64,000 nucleotides of DNA from positions 1 to 64,000 of the forward strand of contig JAKFVD010000001.1 in assembly GCA_021732365.1 (NCBI GenBank), in the 5' to 3' direction. The notes under the pieces are model-generated. The model saw only the letters and a program-made list of their open reading frames with translations, was not told the origin of the DNA and did not search any database. Position 1 is the first letter of the stretch. Every line of letters begins with the position of its first letter. This stretch comes from Methylotenera sp. GTDB taxonomy: Bacteria > Pseudomonadota > Gammaproteobacteria > Burkholderiales > Methylophilaceae. Both the position numbers and the translations under genes were made by a program. This document shows positions 56,416 through 64,000 of the stretch, one piece after another.

Positions 56416-56889
56416 ATGAAAGATCAACTATCTGCATTAATCGATGGTGAATTTGATGTTGAAAATGCTGAGCATCTGATTAAATCGGTGAAATCCGGCG
56501 GTGAATTAAAAGATTGCTGGCAGCATTATCATTTAATTGGCGATGCCATGCGCAGTGAGATGGTTCTTAGTCAAGGTTTTACTGAGCGGGTAATGAATGC
56601 TTTAAATGAAGAGCCAACAGTTTTGGCACCTCACGCAATTGAAAAGCCTTTAGCTAAAACAACATTTTTCAAATCGAATCAAATCTGGTCTGTTGCAGCA
56701 TCAGTGGCAGCAGTGATGTTTGTAGGTTTAATGCTATTGCAACAACAATTAACTGGTGCGGAAGATTCTTCACCTGTAGAAATTGCTCAAAGCATGCCGC
56801 TTGAGTACTTAGAGGCACATCATGCAGCAGCACCTAATGGCGCGGCCTATTATATTCAAAACGTCAGTCATTCAGGTACAGGGCAATAA
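56416..56889 (+). CDS. rseA: anti-sigma-E factor RseA
   Basis: A 157-residue single-pass protein. The N-terminal cytoplasmic domain MKDQLSALIDGEFDVENAEH holds sigma-E; a membrane span lies near residues 92-110 (WSVAASVAAVMFVGLMLL); the periplasmic tail is the target of stress proteases. The ATG at 56416 follows GAGGTG. Confidence 0.93.
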   Translation: MKDQLSALIDGEFDVENAEHLIKSVKSGGELKDCWQHYHLIGDAMRSEMVLSQGFTERVMNALNEEPTVLAPHAIEKPLAKTTFFKSNQIWSVAASVAAVMFVGLMLLQQQLTGAEDSSPVEIAQSMPLEYLEAHHAAAPNGAAYYIQNVSHSGTGQ

Positions 56890-56894
56890 AAGCA

Positions 56895-57905
56895 ATGTTT
56901 AAAATTGCAGTTGTAACACTATTAACAAGCCTTGGTTTAGCGAGTTTTAGCGTCACCAGTTTGGCAGCTGAAGATGCCTGGTTAGTGTTACAAAAAGCTG
57001 CATTCGCAGCACGTGAGCTTAATTATCAAGGCATATTTGTTTACCAAAATGGCAATCAAGTGCGGTCGGTGCAAATTACACATATGAACAATGCGGGTCA
57101 AGAACTGACCCGCAATATGGTCTTAGATAATCGAGTTTATAATAAAAAGTCACCGGCAAAACAGCCGCGAGAAGTGTTTAGTCAAGGCAGTGATATTGTG
57201 ATTTTTCACCCTAAAAATGACAAAGTAATCATTGAAAAACGTCGTGGACAAAACTTGTTTCCAGCAATATTGCCAGTTAACCTTAAATCACTCAAAGAAA
57301 GCTACACTGCGCGTATGGGCGCTTTAGATGATGTTGCTGGGCGACAAGCGCAAATAATTGAGCTGATTCCTAAAGACGCTTATCGTTATAGTTATAAAAT
57401 TTGGGCAGATGTTCAATTTGGCTTGTTGGTTAAAATGACTTTGTTAAAAGAGGACAACGAAGCCTTAGAGCAAATTACATTTCAAGAGTTAAGCATGCTG
57501 AACTCGCAAGATTTGAATTGGTTTCAGCCGTCAATTGATTTAACCAAAAAGTATGAGATGGAAGAAGCGGTATTGCCCAGCCGTGTAAATTCCAATTGGA
57601 TTGTGGCAGAGTTACCACCAGGTTATGTTAAAGTTGATCACATCGAATTTATGGTGAATGGCAAATCTTCACCAGTTAATCAAATGATATTTTCGGATGG
57701 TATTGCCTCTGTTTCGCTGTTTATCGAGCCTATCGCTAAGGGAACTCGTCCAAAAATAGGACATCACCTAATTGGTACAACACATATTTGCGCTAACGTG
57801 ATAGAAAGCTATCAAGTCATGGTGGTTGGTGAGGTGCCATTAGCAACCGTGCAGCAAATTGCTAATGCTGTCAGCTTCAGAAAGCAAACCGCTTTAAACA
57901 GATAA
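56895..57905 (+). CDS. rseB: periplasmic sigma-E regulator RseB/MucB
   Basis: A 336-residue periplasmic protein with a signal peptide (MFKIAVVTLLTSLGLASFSV, then TSLAA). It has two domains: a LolA-like lipoprotein-sensing fold (about 25-210) and a C-terminal domain (about 225-330). RseB binds RseA and blocks its cleavage by DegS. It starts 5 bases after rseA. Confidence 0.94.
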   Translation: MFKIAVVTLLTSLGLASFSVTSLAAEDAWLVLQKAAFAARELNYQGIFVYQNGNQVRSVQITHMNNAGQELTRNMVLDNRVYNKKSPAKQPREVFSQGSDIVIFHPKNDKVIIEKRRGQNLFPAILPVNLKSLKESYTARMGALDDVAGRQAQIIELIPKDAYRYSYKIWADVQFGLLVKMTLLKEDNEALEQITFQELSMLNSQDLNWFQPSIDLTKKYEMEEAVLPSRVNSNWIVAELPPGYVKVDHIEFMVNGKSSPVNQMIFSDGIASVSLFIEPIAKGTRPKIGHHLIGTTHICANVIESYQVMVVGEVPLATVQQIANAVSFRKQTALNR

Positions 57906-57960
57906 CTCTGACTACTTAAGCGATTCAAACTAAACTATTTAAAAGTAAGTGACACAAAGC

Positions 57961-58437
57961 ATGATAGAAGAACGTGCAGTTATCCTTTCAGTCAGTCAAT
58001 ACAATCACAACCTTAGCGATTCCACAGCAACGCTTGAAATTGAGCGTAAAACGGCATGTGGCTTATGCGGTAAAACACGTGGTTGCGGCAACTCTATTTG
58101 GGGCAAACTGTTTGCGCATCATTCAACCGCATTTAGAGCACAAAATCGCATCAACGCAAAAGTAGGCGATAGCGTTATTGTGGGTATAAATGAGCGTGCA
58201 TTGCTTAAAAGCGCGTTATTGCTTTACATAGTGCCTCTTGTAACCATGATGATTGGCGCCATATTCATGAATATGTACTTGCATAGCGATGCAGGGTCTA
58301 TGATTGGCGCCTTGATTGGCTTGATAGTGGGTTTTATATGGGTAAAAGGTCACACGGCGGCTAGCCGATATTTTTTACAGCAGCAGCCAGTTATTTTAAG
58401 GTTAGCAACACAGGATGCAGAAATAAAATTTTCATAA
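57961..58437 (+). CDS. rseC: SoxR-reducing / sigma-E regulator RseC
   Basis: A 158-residue protein. A Cys-rich segment near residues 27-38 (ACGLCGKTRGCG) is typical of RseC, followed by two membrane spans (about 79-98 and 104-122). In E. coli RseC modulates sigma-E and helps reduce SoxR. An in-frame GTG at 57949 could extend it by four residues. Confidence 0.9.
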   Translation: MIEERAVILSVSQYNHNLSDSTATLEIERKTACGLCGKTRGCGNSIWGKLFAHHSTAFRAQNRINAKVGDSVIVGINERALLKSALLLYIVPLVTMMIGAIFMNMYLHSDAGSMIGALIGLIVGFIWVKGHTAASRYFLQQQPVILRLATQDAEIKFS

Positions 58438-58534
58438 TTTTTTGCTACTTTGTTGTTTTAAACAGTGATTAATTATTAAACAGTTTTAATAAAAAGTCGT
58501 ACTGTATTTATTTTCAGTTATTTGAGGAAATTAG

Positions 58535-59980
58535 ATGTTGAAAAAATGGATTTCTACAACAGTATTAAGCCTTGCATTCTTATTAAACGCACTTAGCTTA
58601 ACTGCAATTAGCCAAAACGTGTTCGCCAAAGATTTGCCCGATTTTACTGAGCTTGCTGAAAAGCATGGTGCAGAAGTGGTCAATATCAGCGTCACGCAAG
58701 TAGTACAGGGAGGTGGTAACGGAGGTGTACCATTTCCAGGTATGCCAGACGATGAAAATCTACAAGAGTTTTTTAAACGCTTTGGTATTCCAGGCGTACC
58801 TGGTAATCCTGGTGGGCAAGGCGGTCAAGAATATAAATCTTCTTCACTCGGCTCAGGTTTTATTATCAGCAGTGATGGATACATATTAACTAACGCGCAT
58901 GTGGTGAGTGAAGCCGATGAAGTATTGGTTAAGTTATCAGACAAACGTGAGTTTAAAGCCAAAACGATTGGTTTTGATAAACGTACCGATGTTGCGCTGA
59001 TTAAGATTGAAGCCACTAATCTACCTAAAGTGACGATTGGCGACCCTAGTACATTAAAAGTTGGGCAATGGGTTGCGGCGATTGGCTCACCATTTGGACT
59101 AGAAAACACCATGACAGCAGGTATCGTCAGTGCAAAAGGTCGTGCATTACCGCAAGAAAATTTTGTGCCGTTTATTCAAACAGATGTAGCCATTAACCCA
59201 GGTAACTCTGGCGGCCCATTGTTTAATTTGGCTGGCGAAGTGGTGGGTATCAACTCGCAAATTTATAGCCGCAGCGGTGGTTCTGTTGGCTTATCATTTT
59301 CTATACCAATCGATGTTGCGATTGATATATCCAATCAGCTGAAAGCCAATGGGAAAATTACACGTGGTTGGTTGGGCGTTGCTATACAAGAGCTTACCAA
59401 AGAACTTGCAGACTCATTCGGTATGAAAAATACCAACGGCGCATTGATTGCTGGTGTTGAGAAAAATGGCCCAGCAGACAAGGGTGGCTTAGAGGCGGGC
59501 GATGTCATTACCAAGTTTGATAATAAGCCCATTATGTCATCCAGCGATTTACCGCGGGCAGTAGGCGCAGCTAAGCCAGGTAAAATTGCTGCAGTTGAAA
59601 TTTTACGTAAGGGCGCTGTTAAAAACTTAAGTATCGGTATTGGTGAAATGCCAACAGACCCAAACGAAATAGCTGCACCAAGTAAATCACCCATTAAAGC
59701 AGAAGCGAACAAAATTGGCCTAACGCTAAAAGAGTTAACACCGCAACAAAAGAAAAAGCTTAACGGTAAAAATGGCTTATTAGTACTAGATAGTGTTGGC
59801 GCCGCTGCACAAGCAGGTATTCGCCGTGGCGATGTGATTTTGGGTTTAAATAACTCAGAAAGCCAAAGTGTAGAACAATTTAATAAGCAAATTAACGGTG
59901 TAGCAGTGGGCAAAACAGTTGCGGTATTAGTGCTACGCGGCGAAAGTACTTTATACGTACCGATTAAAGTTACTAAGTAA
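58535..59980 (+). CDS. degP: periplasmic serine protease DegP/MucD
   Basis: A 481-residue HtrA protease and chaperone. The signal peptide (MLKKWISTTVLSLAFLLNAL and on) is followed by the protease domain with H122 (NAHVV), D152 (RTDVALIKI) and S225 (NPGNSGGPLF). Two PDZ domains follow (about 270-365 and 385-478). It degrades misfolded envelope proteins under sigma-E control and sits after rseC as in many betaproteobacteria. Terminator at 59999-60025. Confidence 0.96.
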   Translation: MLKKWISTTVLSLAFLLNALSLTAISQNVFAKDLPDFTELAEKHGAEVVNISVTQVVQGGGNGGVPFPGMPDDENLQEFFKRFGIPGVPGNPGGQGGQEYKSSSLGSGFIISSDGYILTNAHVVSEADEVLVKLSDKREFKAKTIGFDKRTDVALIKIEATNLPKVTIGDPSTLKVGQWVAAIGSPFGLENTMTAGIVSAKGRALPQENFVPFIQTDVAINPGNSGGPLFNLAGEVVGINSQIYSRSGGSVGLSFSIPIDVAIDISNQLKANGKITRGWLGVAIQELTKELADSFGMKNTNGALIAGVEKNGPADKGGLEAGDVITKFDNKPIMSSSDLPRAVGAAKPGKIAAVEILRKGAVKNLSIGIGEMPTDPNEIAAPSKSPIKAEANKIGLTLKELTPQQKKKLNGKNGLLVLDSVGAAAQAGIRRGDVILGLNNSESQSVEQFNKQINGVAVGKTVAVLVLRGESTLYVPIKVTK

Positions 59981-59998
59981 TCTAATTGACGCAAATTT

Positions 59999-60025
59999 AA
60001 GCCCGCATAAAGCGGGCTTTTTTTT
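59999..60025 (+). terminator. rho-independent terminator after degP
   Basis: AAGCCCGC (59999-60006) pairs with GCGGGCTT (60012-60019) around ATAAA, followed by a T run. Confidence 0.9.
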
Positions 60026-60145
60026 AAATTATCAAATGCTTTGCTTAATTAATTACAAGTTAATCAATGATTTGTTGTAAAATCACGCTTATTGAAAAAG
60101 GGCGCTTAATGCGCTTTATTTGTTTGTAAAGTCTAAAAAGTTAAC

Positions 60146-61939
60146 ATGAAAAACATCCGTAATTTCTCTATTATTGCTCATATTGATCATGGCAAATCTA
60201 CGCTGGCAGACCGTATTATTCATTTATGTGGTGGTTTGGCTGATCGCGAAATGGAAGCGCAAGTCTTGGATAGCATGGATATTGAGCGTGAGCGCGGCAT
60301 TACCATTAAGGCGCAAACAGCAGCGCTGCAATACAAAGCCGATGACGGCGAAATTTATCAATTAAATCTGATTGATACGCCTGGCCATGTGGATTTTAGC
60401 TATGAGGTTTCGCGTTCGCTTTCGGCTTGTGAAGGCGCATTGTTAGTTGTAGATGCTAGCCAAGGTGTTGAAGCGCAAAGCGTAGCCAACTGCTATACGG
60501 CGCTGGATTTAGGCGTTGAAGTGACAGCAATTCTTAATAAAATCGATCTGCCCTCTGCAGACCCAGAACGAGTGAAACAAGAGATTGAAGATGTGATTGG
60601 CGTAGATGCATCGGATGCAGTACTCTGTTCAGCCAAAACTGGCTTGGGCGTGCGCGATGTGTTAGAGGCCGTGATTAAGAAAGTGCCGCCGCCTGTGGGC
60701 GATGTAACCAAGCCGCTTAAAGCATTGGTGATTGACGCATGGTTTGATAACTATGTTGGTGTGGTGATGCTGGTGCGTGTGATTGATGGCGTGCTTAAAC
60801 CAAAAGATAAAATCCGTTTGATGGCAACGCATACCGAGTTTTTATGTGAGCAAGTCGGTGTATTTACGCCAAAATCCTTACAAAAAACAGCGCTGTCTGC
60901 AGGTGAGGTAGGCTTTATTATTGCGGGCATTAAAGAGCTAGCCAGTGCAAAAGTAGGCGATACGGTAACGCTTGCAACAAGGCCAGCCGCAGAGCCATTG
61001 GCTGGTTTTAAAGAAGTAAAACCGCAAGTGTTTGCAGGTTTATACCCAGTTGAATCCAATCAATTTGAAGCATTAAGAACCGCGCTTGAAAAATTGAGCT
61101 TAAATGATGCTTCGCTACTATTTGAACCAGAAAACTCAACCGCTTTAGGTTTTGGTTTTAGATGCGGATTTTTGGGTTTGCTGCATATGGAAATCGTACA
61201 AGAGCGTTTAGAGCGTGAATACGATATGGATTTGATTACCACCGCGCCAACCGTGGTGTATGAGCTGATGCTAAAAGATGGCACCGTGCAACAAATTGAG
61301 AATCCTTCACGTTTGCCAGATATGTCGCGTATTGAAGAAATTCGTGAGCCGGTGATTAATGTGAATTTACTGATGCCGCAAGATTACGTGGGCCCAGTGA
61401 TGACGCTTTGTAATGGTAAGCGCGGTATTCAGAAAAACATGCAGTATATGGGCAGGCAAGTGATGTTAAGTTACGAAATGCCGCTGAATGAAGTGGTATT
61501 AGATTTTTTTGATAAATTAAAATCGGTATCACGCGGCTATGCTTCAATGGATTATGAGTTTTTAGAATTTCGTGCAGCAGATTTGGTTAAGTTGGATATT
61601 ATGGTCAATGGCGAGCGTGTAGATGCGCTCAGCTTGATTGTACATCGCGCCAATAGCCGCTACCGAGGTGGCCAGGTGGCAGAGAAAATGCGTGAGCTGA
61701 TTCCGCGTCAAATGTTTGATGTGGCAATTCAAGCCTCAATTGGTGCTACTATTATTGCACGCGAAACGGTTAAAGCCATGCGCAAAAACGTGATTGCCAA
61801 ATGTTATGGTGGCGATGTATCGCGTAAACGTAAATTGCTGGATAAGCAAAAAGAAGGCAAAAAACGCATGAAACAAGTCGGTAACGTAGAGATTCCGCAA
61901 GAAGCGTTTTTAGCTATTTTGAGAGTTGAAGATAAGTAA
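60146..61939 (+). CDS. lepA: elongation factor 4 (LepA)
   Basis: A 597-residue ribosomal GTPase related to EF-G. The G1 loop is [10 protein letters not shown]3 is DTPGHVD and G4 is [10 protein letters not shown]. The LepA-specific C-terminal domain includes [20 protein letters not shown]. It aids translation initiation or re-registration of the ribosome. The order lepA-lepB is conserved. Confidence 0.98.
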   Translation: MKNIRNFSIIAHIDHGKSTLADRIIHLCGGLADREMEAQVLDSMDIERERGITIKAQTAALQYKADDGEIYQLNLIDTPGHVDFSYEVSRSLSACEGALLVVDASQGVEAQSVANCYTALDLGVEVTAILNKIDLPSADPERVKQEIEDVIGVDASDAVLCSAKTGLGVRDVLEAVIKKVPPPVGDVTKPLKALVIDAWFDNYVGVVMLVRVIDGVLKPKDKIRLMATHTEFLCEQVGVFTPKSLQKTALSAGEVGFIIAGIKELASAKVGDTVTLATRPAAEPLAGFKEVKPQVFAGLYPVESNQFEALRTALEKLSLNDASLLFEPENSTALGFGFRCGFLGLLHMEIVQERLEREYDMDLITTAPTVVYELMLKDGTVQQIENPSRLPDMSRIEEIREPVINVNLLMPQDYVGPVMTLCNGKRGIQKNMQYMGRQVMLSYEMPLNEVVLDFFDKLKSVSRGYASMDYEFLEFRAADLVKLDIMVNGERVDALSLIVHRANSRYRGGQVAEKMRELIPRQMFDVAIQASIGATIIARETVKAMRKNVIAKCYGGDVSRKRKLLDKQKEGKKRMKQVGNVEIPQEAFLAILRVEDK

Positions 61940-62019
61940 AACTTAAAGATTTAAAGACAAATAAGAAGTTAAATAAAATTAACTTAACTAAAAAGTTAGA
62001 TAAAAAAAGGTATTAACAC

Positions 62020-62820
62020 ATGTATTTTGCTTTGTTTATGATTGCAATATTGGTAGTGACAGGCGCAGTCTGGCTACTCGATATTTGGGTGTTACGTAAA
62101 AATCGTGGCAATCAAGCCGAGCCTTGGTATGTCGAATATAGCAAAAGTTTTTTCCCTGTCATTTTGCTGGTATTTGTCTTGCGTTCATTCTTGGTTGAGC
62201 CGTTTAAAATCCCATCTGGTTCGATGATGCCAACTTTGCTTGCTGGCGATTACATACTAGTGAATAAATTTGATTATGGCATACGGATTCCTGTGCTAAA
62301 TAACACAATTATTGAAATGAATCAGCCTAAACGTGGTGATGTATTTGTGTTCCATTATCCACCAGAGCCGACGATTGATTATATTAAACGTGTTGTTGGT
62401 GTGCCTGGCGATACGATTCAGTATCAAGATAAACAATTGATTGTAAACGGAAAAAAACTACAAGTGACTTTTATAAGCGACTACAATTATAAAATATCTT
62501 TTAAAGATATTGATGGCAGTGACCAAGAAAACAGCATGACCGCACAGCAATTAGCAGAGCAATTGGTGGATATGAATCATGATATTTTAGTGCATGATAA
62601 TCCAAATCAGTATCCATCTGGCTCATTGGGCGAAAAATTGCAAAATGGTGAAACAGTTACTGTTCCTGCAGGGTATTACTTTGCAATGGGTGATAATCGT
62701 GATAATAGTGCCGATAGTCGTTTTTGGGGCTTTGTGCCAGAGCATAACTTAGTAGGCAAGGCATTTTTTATCTGGTTTAATTTTGATCAATTTGGCCGAA
62801 TTGGCACTAAAATTCAATAA
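62020..62820 (+). CDS. lepB: signal peptidase I
   Basis: A 266-residue membrane peptidase that removes signal peptides. Two N-terminal spans (about 3-22 and 44-60) precede the catalytic Ser S68 in FKIPSGSMMPTLL and the Lys base K123 in DYIKRVVGVPGD. Box E is MGDNRDNSADSRFWGFVP. It follows lepA by 80 bases. Confidence 0.97.
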   Translation: MYFALFMIAILVVTGAVWLLDIWVLRKNRGNQAEPWYVEYSKSFFPVILLVFVLRSFLVEPFKIPSGSMMPTLLAGDYILVNKFDYGIRIPVLNNTIIEMNQPKRGDVFVFHYPPEPTIDYIKRVVGVPGDTIQYQDKQLIVNGKKLQVTFISDYNYKISFKDIDGSDQENSMTAQQLAEQLVDMNHDILVHDNPNQYPSGSLGEKLQNGETVTVPAGYYFAMGDNRDNSADSRFWGFVPEHNLVGKAFFIWFNFDQFGRIGTKIQ

Positions 62821-62876
62821 TTTTAAATCCATCGCTTTAAATCTACAGCTTTATATCAATTATTGGGGGTATTAAT

Positions 62877-63233
62877 ATGCATTATACAAATCAAGTTAAA
62901 AGCCAAAAAGGGGGCTCATTTATCGGTATGTTAATTGTAATTGCGGCGATTGTATTTTTGGGATTGCTAGGTTTAAAAGTTGGTCCTGCATATTTAGAGT
63001 TTATGAATGTTAAAAGTGCGATTAAAAGAGCAACTAATTCAGCGGACGTTACCAGCAAGAAAGCAATCGCTGATGCTTTCGATAAATCTGCTAGGGTAGA
63101 CAATATTACGGTAGTCAAGGGCTCCGATTTGGTTGTTAACAATGGCGTGGTTTCTGTCGAGTATCAAGTTGTTGTACCTATTATGGCAAATGCCAGCGCG
63201 TTGCTCGATTTCAATGTCACTTCGACAAAGTAA
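62877..63233 (+). CDS. DUF4845-type membrane protein
   Basis: A 118-residue protein with one N-terminal span (GMLIVIAAIVFLGLLGLKVG, about 18-38) and a soluble domain outside. The position between lepB and rnc, and the sequence, match DUF4845 proteins; their function is unknown. A GGGGG site precedes the ATG. Confidence 0.85.
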   Translation: MHYTNQVKSQKGGSFIGMLIVIAAIVFLGLLGLKVGPAYLEFMNVKSAIKRATNSADVTSKKAIADAFDKSARVDNITVVKGSDLVVNNGVVSVEYQVVVPIMANASALLDFNVTSTK

Positions 63234-63276
63234 CTCTCTTCAGCAAATTAAAAGCGCAAAAAAGCTGTGATCTCGC

Positions 63277-63960
63277 ATGTCGCTTGATAGTCTGAAAAAA
63301 GAAAGTATTGCAAGCCGTCTTGGCTACTCATTTAAAAATTTAGCCTTGCTGGCGCAGGCGCTCACGCATCGTAGTTTTTCTGCAAATAATAACGAGCGCC
63401 TAGAGTTTTTGGGTGATGGCGCACTCAACTTTATTATCGCAAACCAACTCTATAATCGATTTAATAAGCTACCAGAAGGTGATTTAAGCCGATTGCGTGC
63501 ACAGTTAGTCAAAGAGTCTACACTGTGTGAAATCGCACAAAGTCTTCATTTAGGTGACTCACTAAAACTAGGTGAGGGTGAATTAAAAAGTGCTGGCTGG
63601 CGTCGGCCCTCCATATTGGCAGATGCGCTAGAAGCGATTGTGGGTGCGGTTTATATTGATGGCGGCTATGAAGCGGCCGAAACTTTAGTGCTGAAGCTTT
63701 ACCAAGATAAACTCTCTGACATTGATCCAAAAATCATTGATAAAGATGCTAAATCGCAATTGCAAGAGTATTTGCAAAGCAAAAAAATGGATTTGCCCGA
63801 TTACAACGTGGTGCTAATTGAAGGCGAAGCACATGCGCAAACCTTTAAAGTGGCCTGTGAGATTAAAGGCTTGAGCATTGCAACAATTGGTGAAGGCACT
63901 AGCCGCCGCATTGCCGAACAACGAGCAGCGCAGCTAGCGCTAGAAAAAATTAATCAATAG
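63277..63960 (+). CDS. rnc: ribonuclease III
   Basis: A 227-residue double-stranded RNA endonuclease that processes rRNA precursors and some mRNAs. The signature ERLEFLGDGALNFI includes catalytic acids E40/E43 and D47; D116 and E119 complete the set in LADALEAIVGAVYIDGG. The C-terminal dsRNA-binding domain spans about 155-225. The residue after D47 is Gly where Ser is usual; activity should not be affected. era usually follows, but the window ends 40 bases later. Confidence 0.96.
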   Translation: MSLDSLKKESIASRLGYSFKNLALLAQALTHRSFSANNNERLEFLGDGALNFIIANQLYNRFNKLPEGDLSRLRAQLVKESTLCEIAQSLHLGDSLKLGEGELKSAGWRRPSILADALEAIVGAVYIDGGYEAAETLVLKLYQDKLSDIDPKIIDKDAKSQLQEYLQSKKMDLPDYNVVLIEGEAHAQTFKVACEIKGLSIATIGEGTSRRIAEQRAAQLALEKINQ

Positions 63961-64000
63961 CGCGCTTTTGCGTTATATAAATTAGAACGATACAAAATAG

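Noticed and set aside
59335..59994. 219-codon open frame antisense to degP
   Set aside because: Covers the PDZ region of degP and has no independent coding signs.

Overview
The window looks like a piece of a betaproteobacterial chromosome of low to moderate G+C. The gene order (rpoE-rseA-rseB-rseC-degP-lepA-lepB-rnc, nadB beside rpoE, greA-yhbY-rlmE-ftsH-folP-glmM) together with low G+C fits the Methylophilaceae (Methylotenera-like methylotrophs) best. That placement is an inference from gene content; no rRNA, tRNA or methylotrophy gene lies in the window. No CRISPR array, prophage or transposase was seen.

Layout. 1-10.8 kb is core housekeeping: carA (cut by the left edge), a small membrane protein, carB, greA, a DUF4149 protein, yhbY, rlmE, ftsH, folP, glmM. 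10.8-19.4 kb is envelope-lipid and phosphate genes: a fatty-acid hydroxylase-type membrane enzyme, an exported protein, a PAP2 phosphatase, an exported zinc phospholipase C, a GT4 glycosyltransferase, then pstB-pstA-pstC and pstS. 19.6-25.1 kb holds arsC, prfB with its programmed +1 frameshift, a vapBC pair, lysS and a phosphate-type porin. 25.4-30.4 kb is signalling: a trypsin-like protease with a repeat tail, a response regulator / hybrid kinase / GAF-LuxR operon, and two divergent tandem small exported paralogues. 30.5-36.3 kb is an inorganic-carbon module: dabA, dabB, a LysR regulator and a beta-carbonic anhydrase. 36.4-43.8 kb is the isc operon (iscR, a second cysteine desulfurase, iscS, iscU, iscA, hscB, hscA, fdx) followed by cysE. 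42.9-46 kb is a small accessory pocket with two long hairpin repeats and a single-gene unit bounded by inverted repeats. 46-64 kb is core again: suhB, a PF10136 membrane protein, mutS, slyD, a nuclease, nadB, the sigma-E operon, degP, lepA, lepB, a DUF4845 protein and rnc.

How the parts work together. The clearest regulatory picture is a phosphate-starvation regulon. Direct repeats of TGTCA-type units at exact 11-bp spacing, as in PhoB boxes, lie upstream of pstS, the porin gene and the phospholipase C gene, with weaker copies before the divergent glycosyltransferase and pstC. This suggests phosphate scavenging coupled to replacement of phospholipid by glycolipid, and is the most interesting candidate system here. 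A second circuit is a type-1-like IscR site over the iscR promoter, with a near copy upstream of cysE, which may tie cysteine synthesis to Fe-S cluster demand. A third is the DAB bicarbonate-accumulation pair with its own carbonic anhydrase and LysR regulator.
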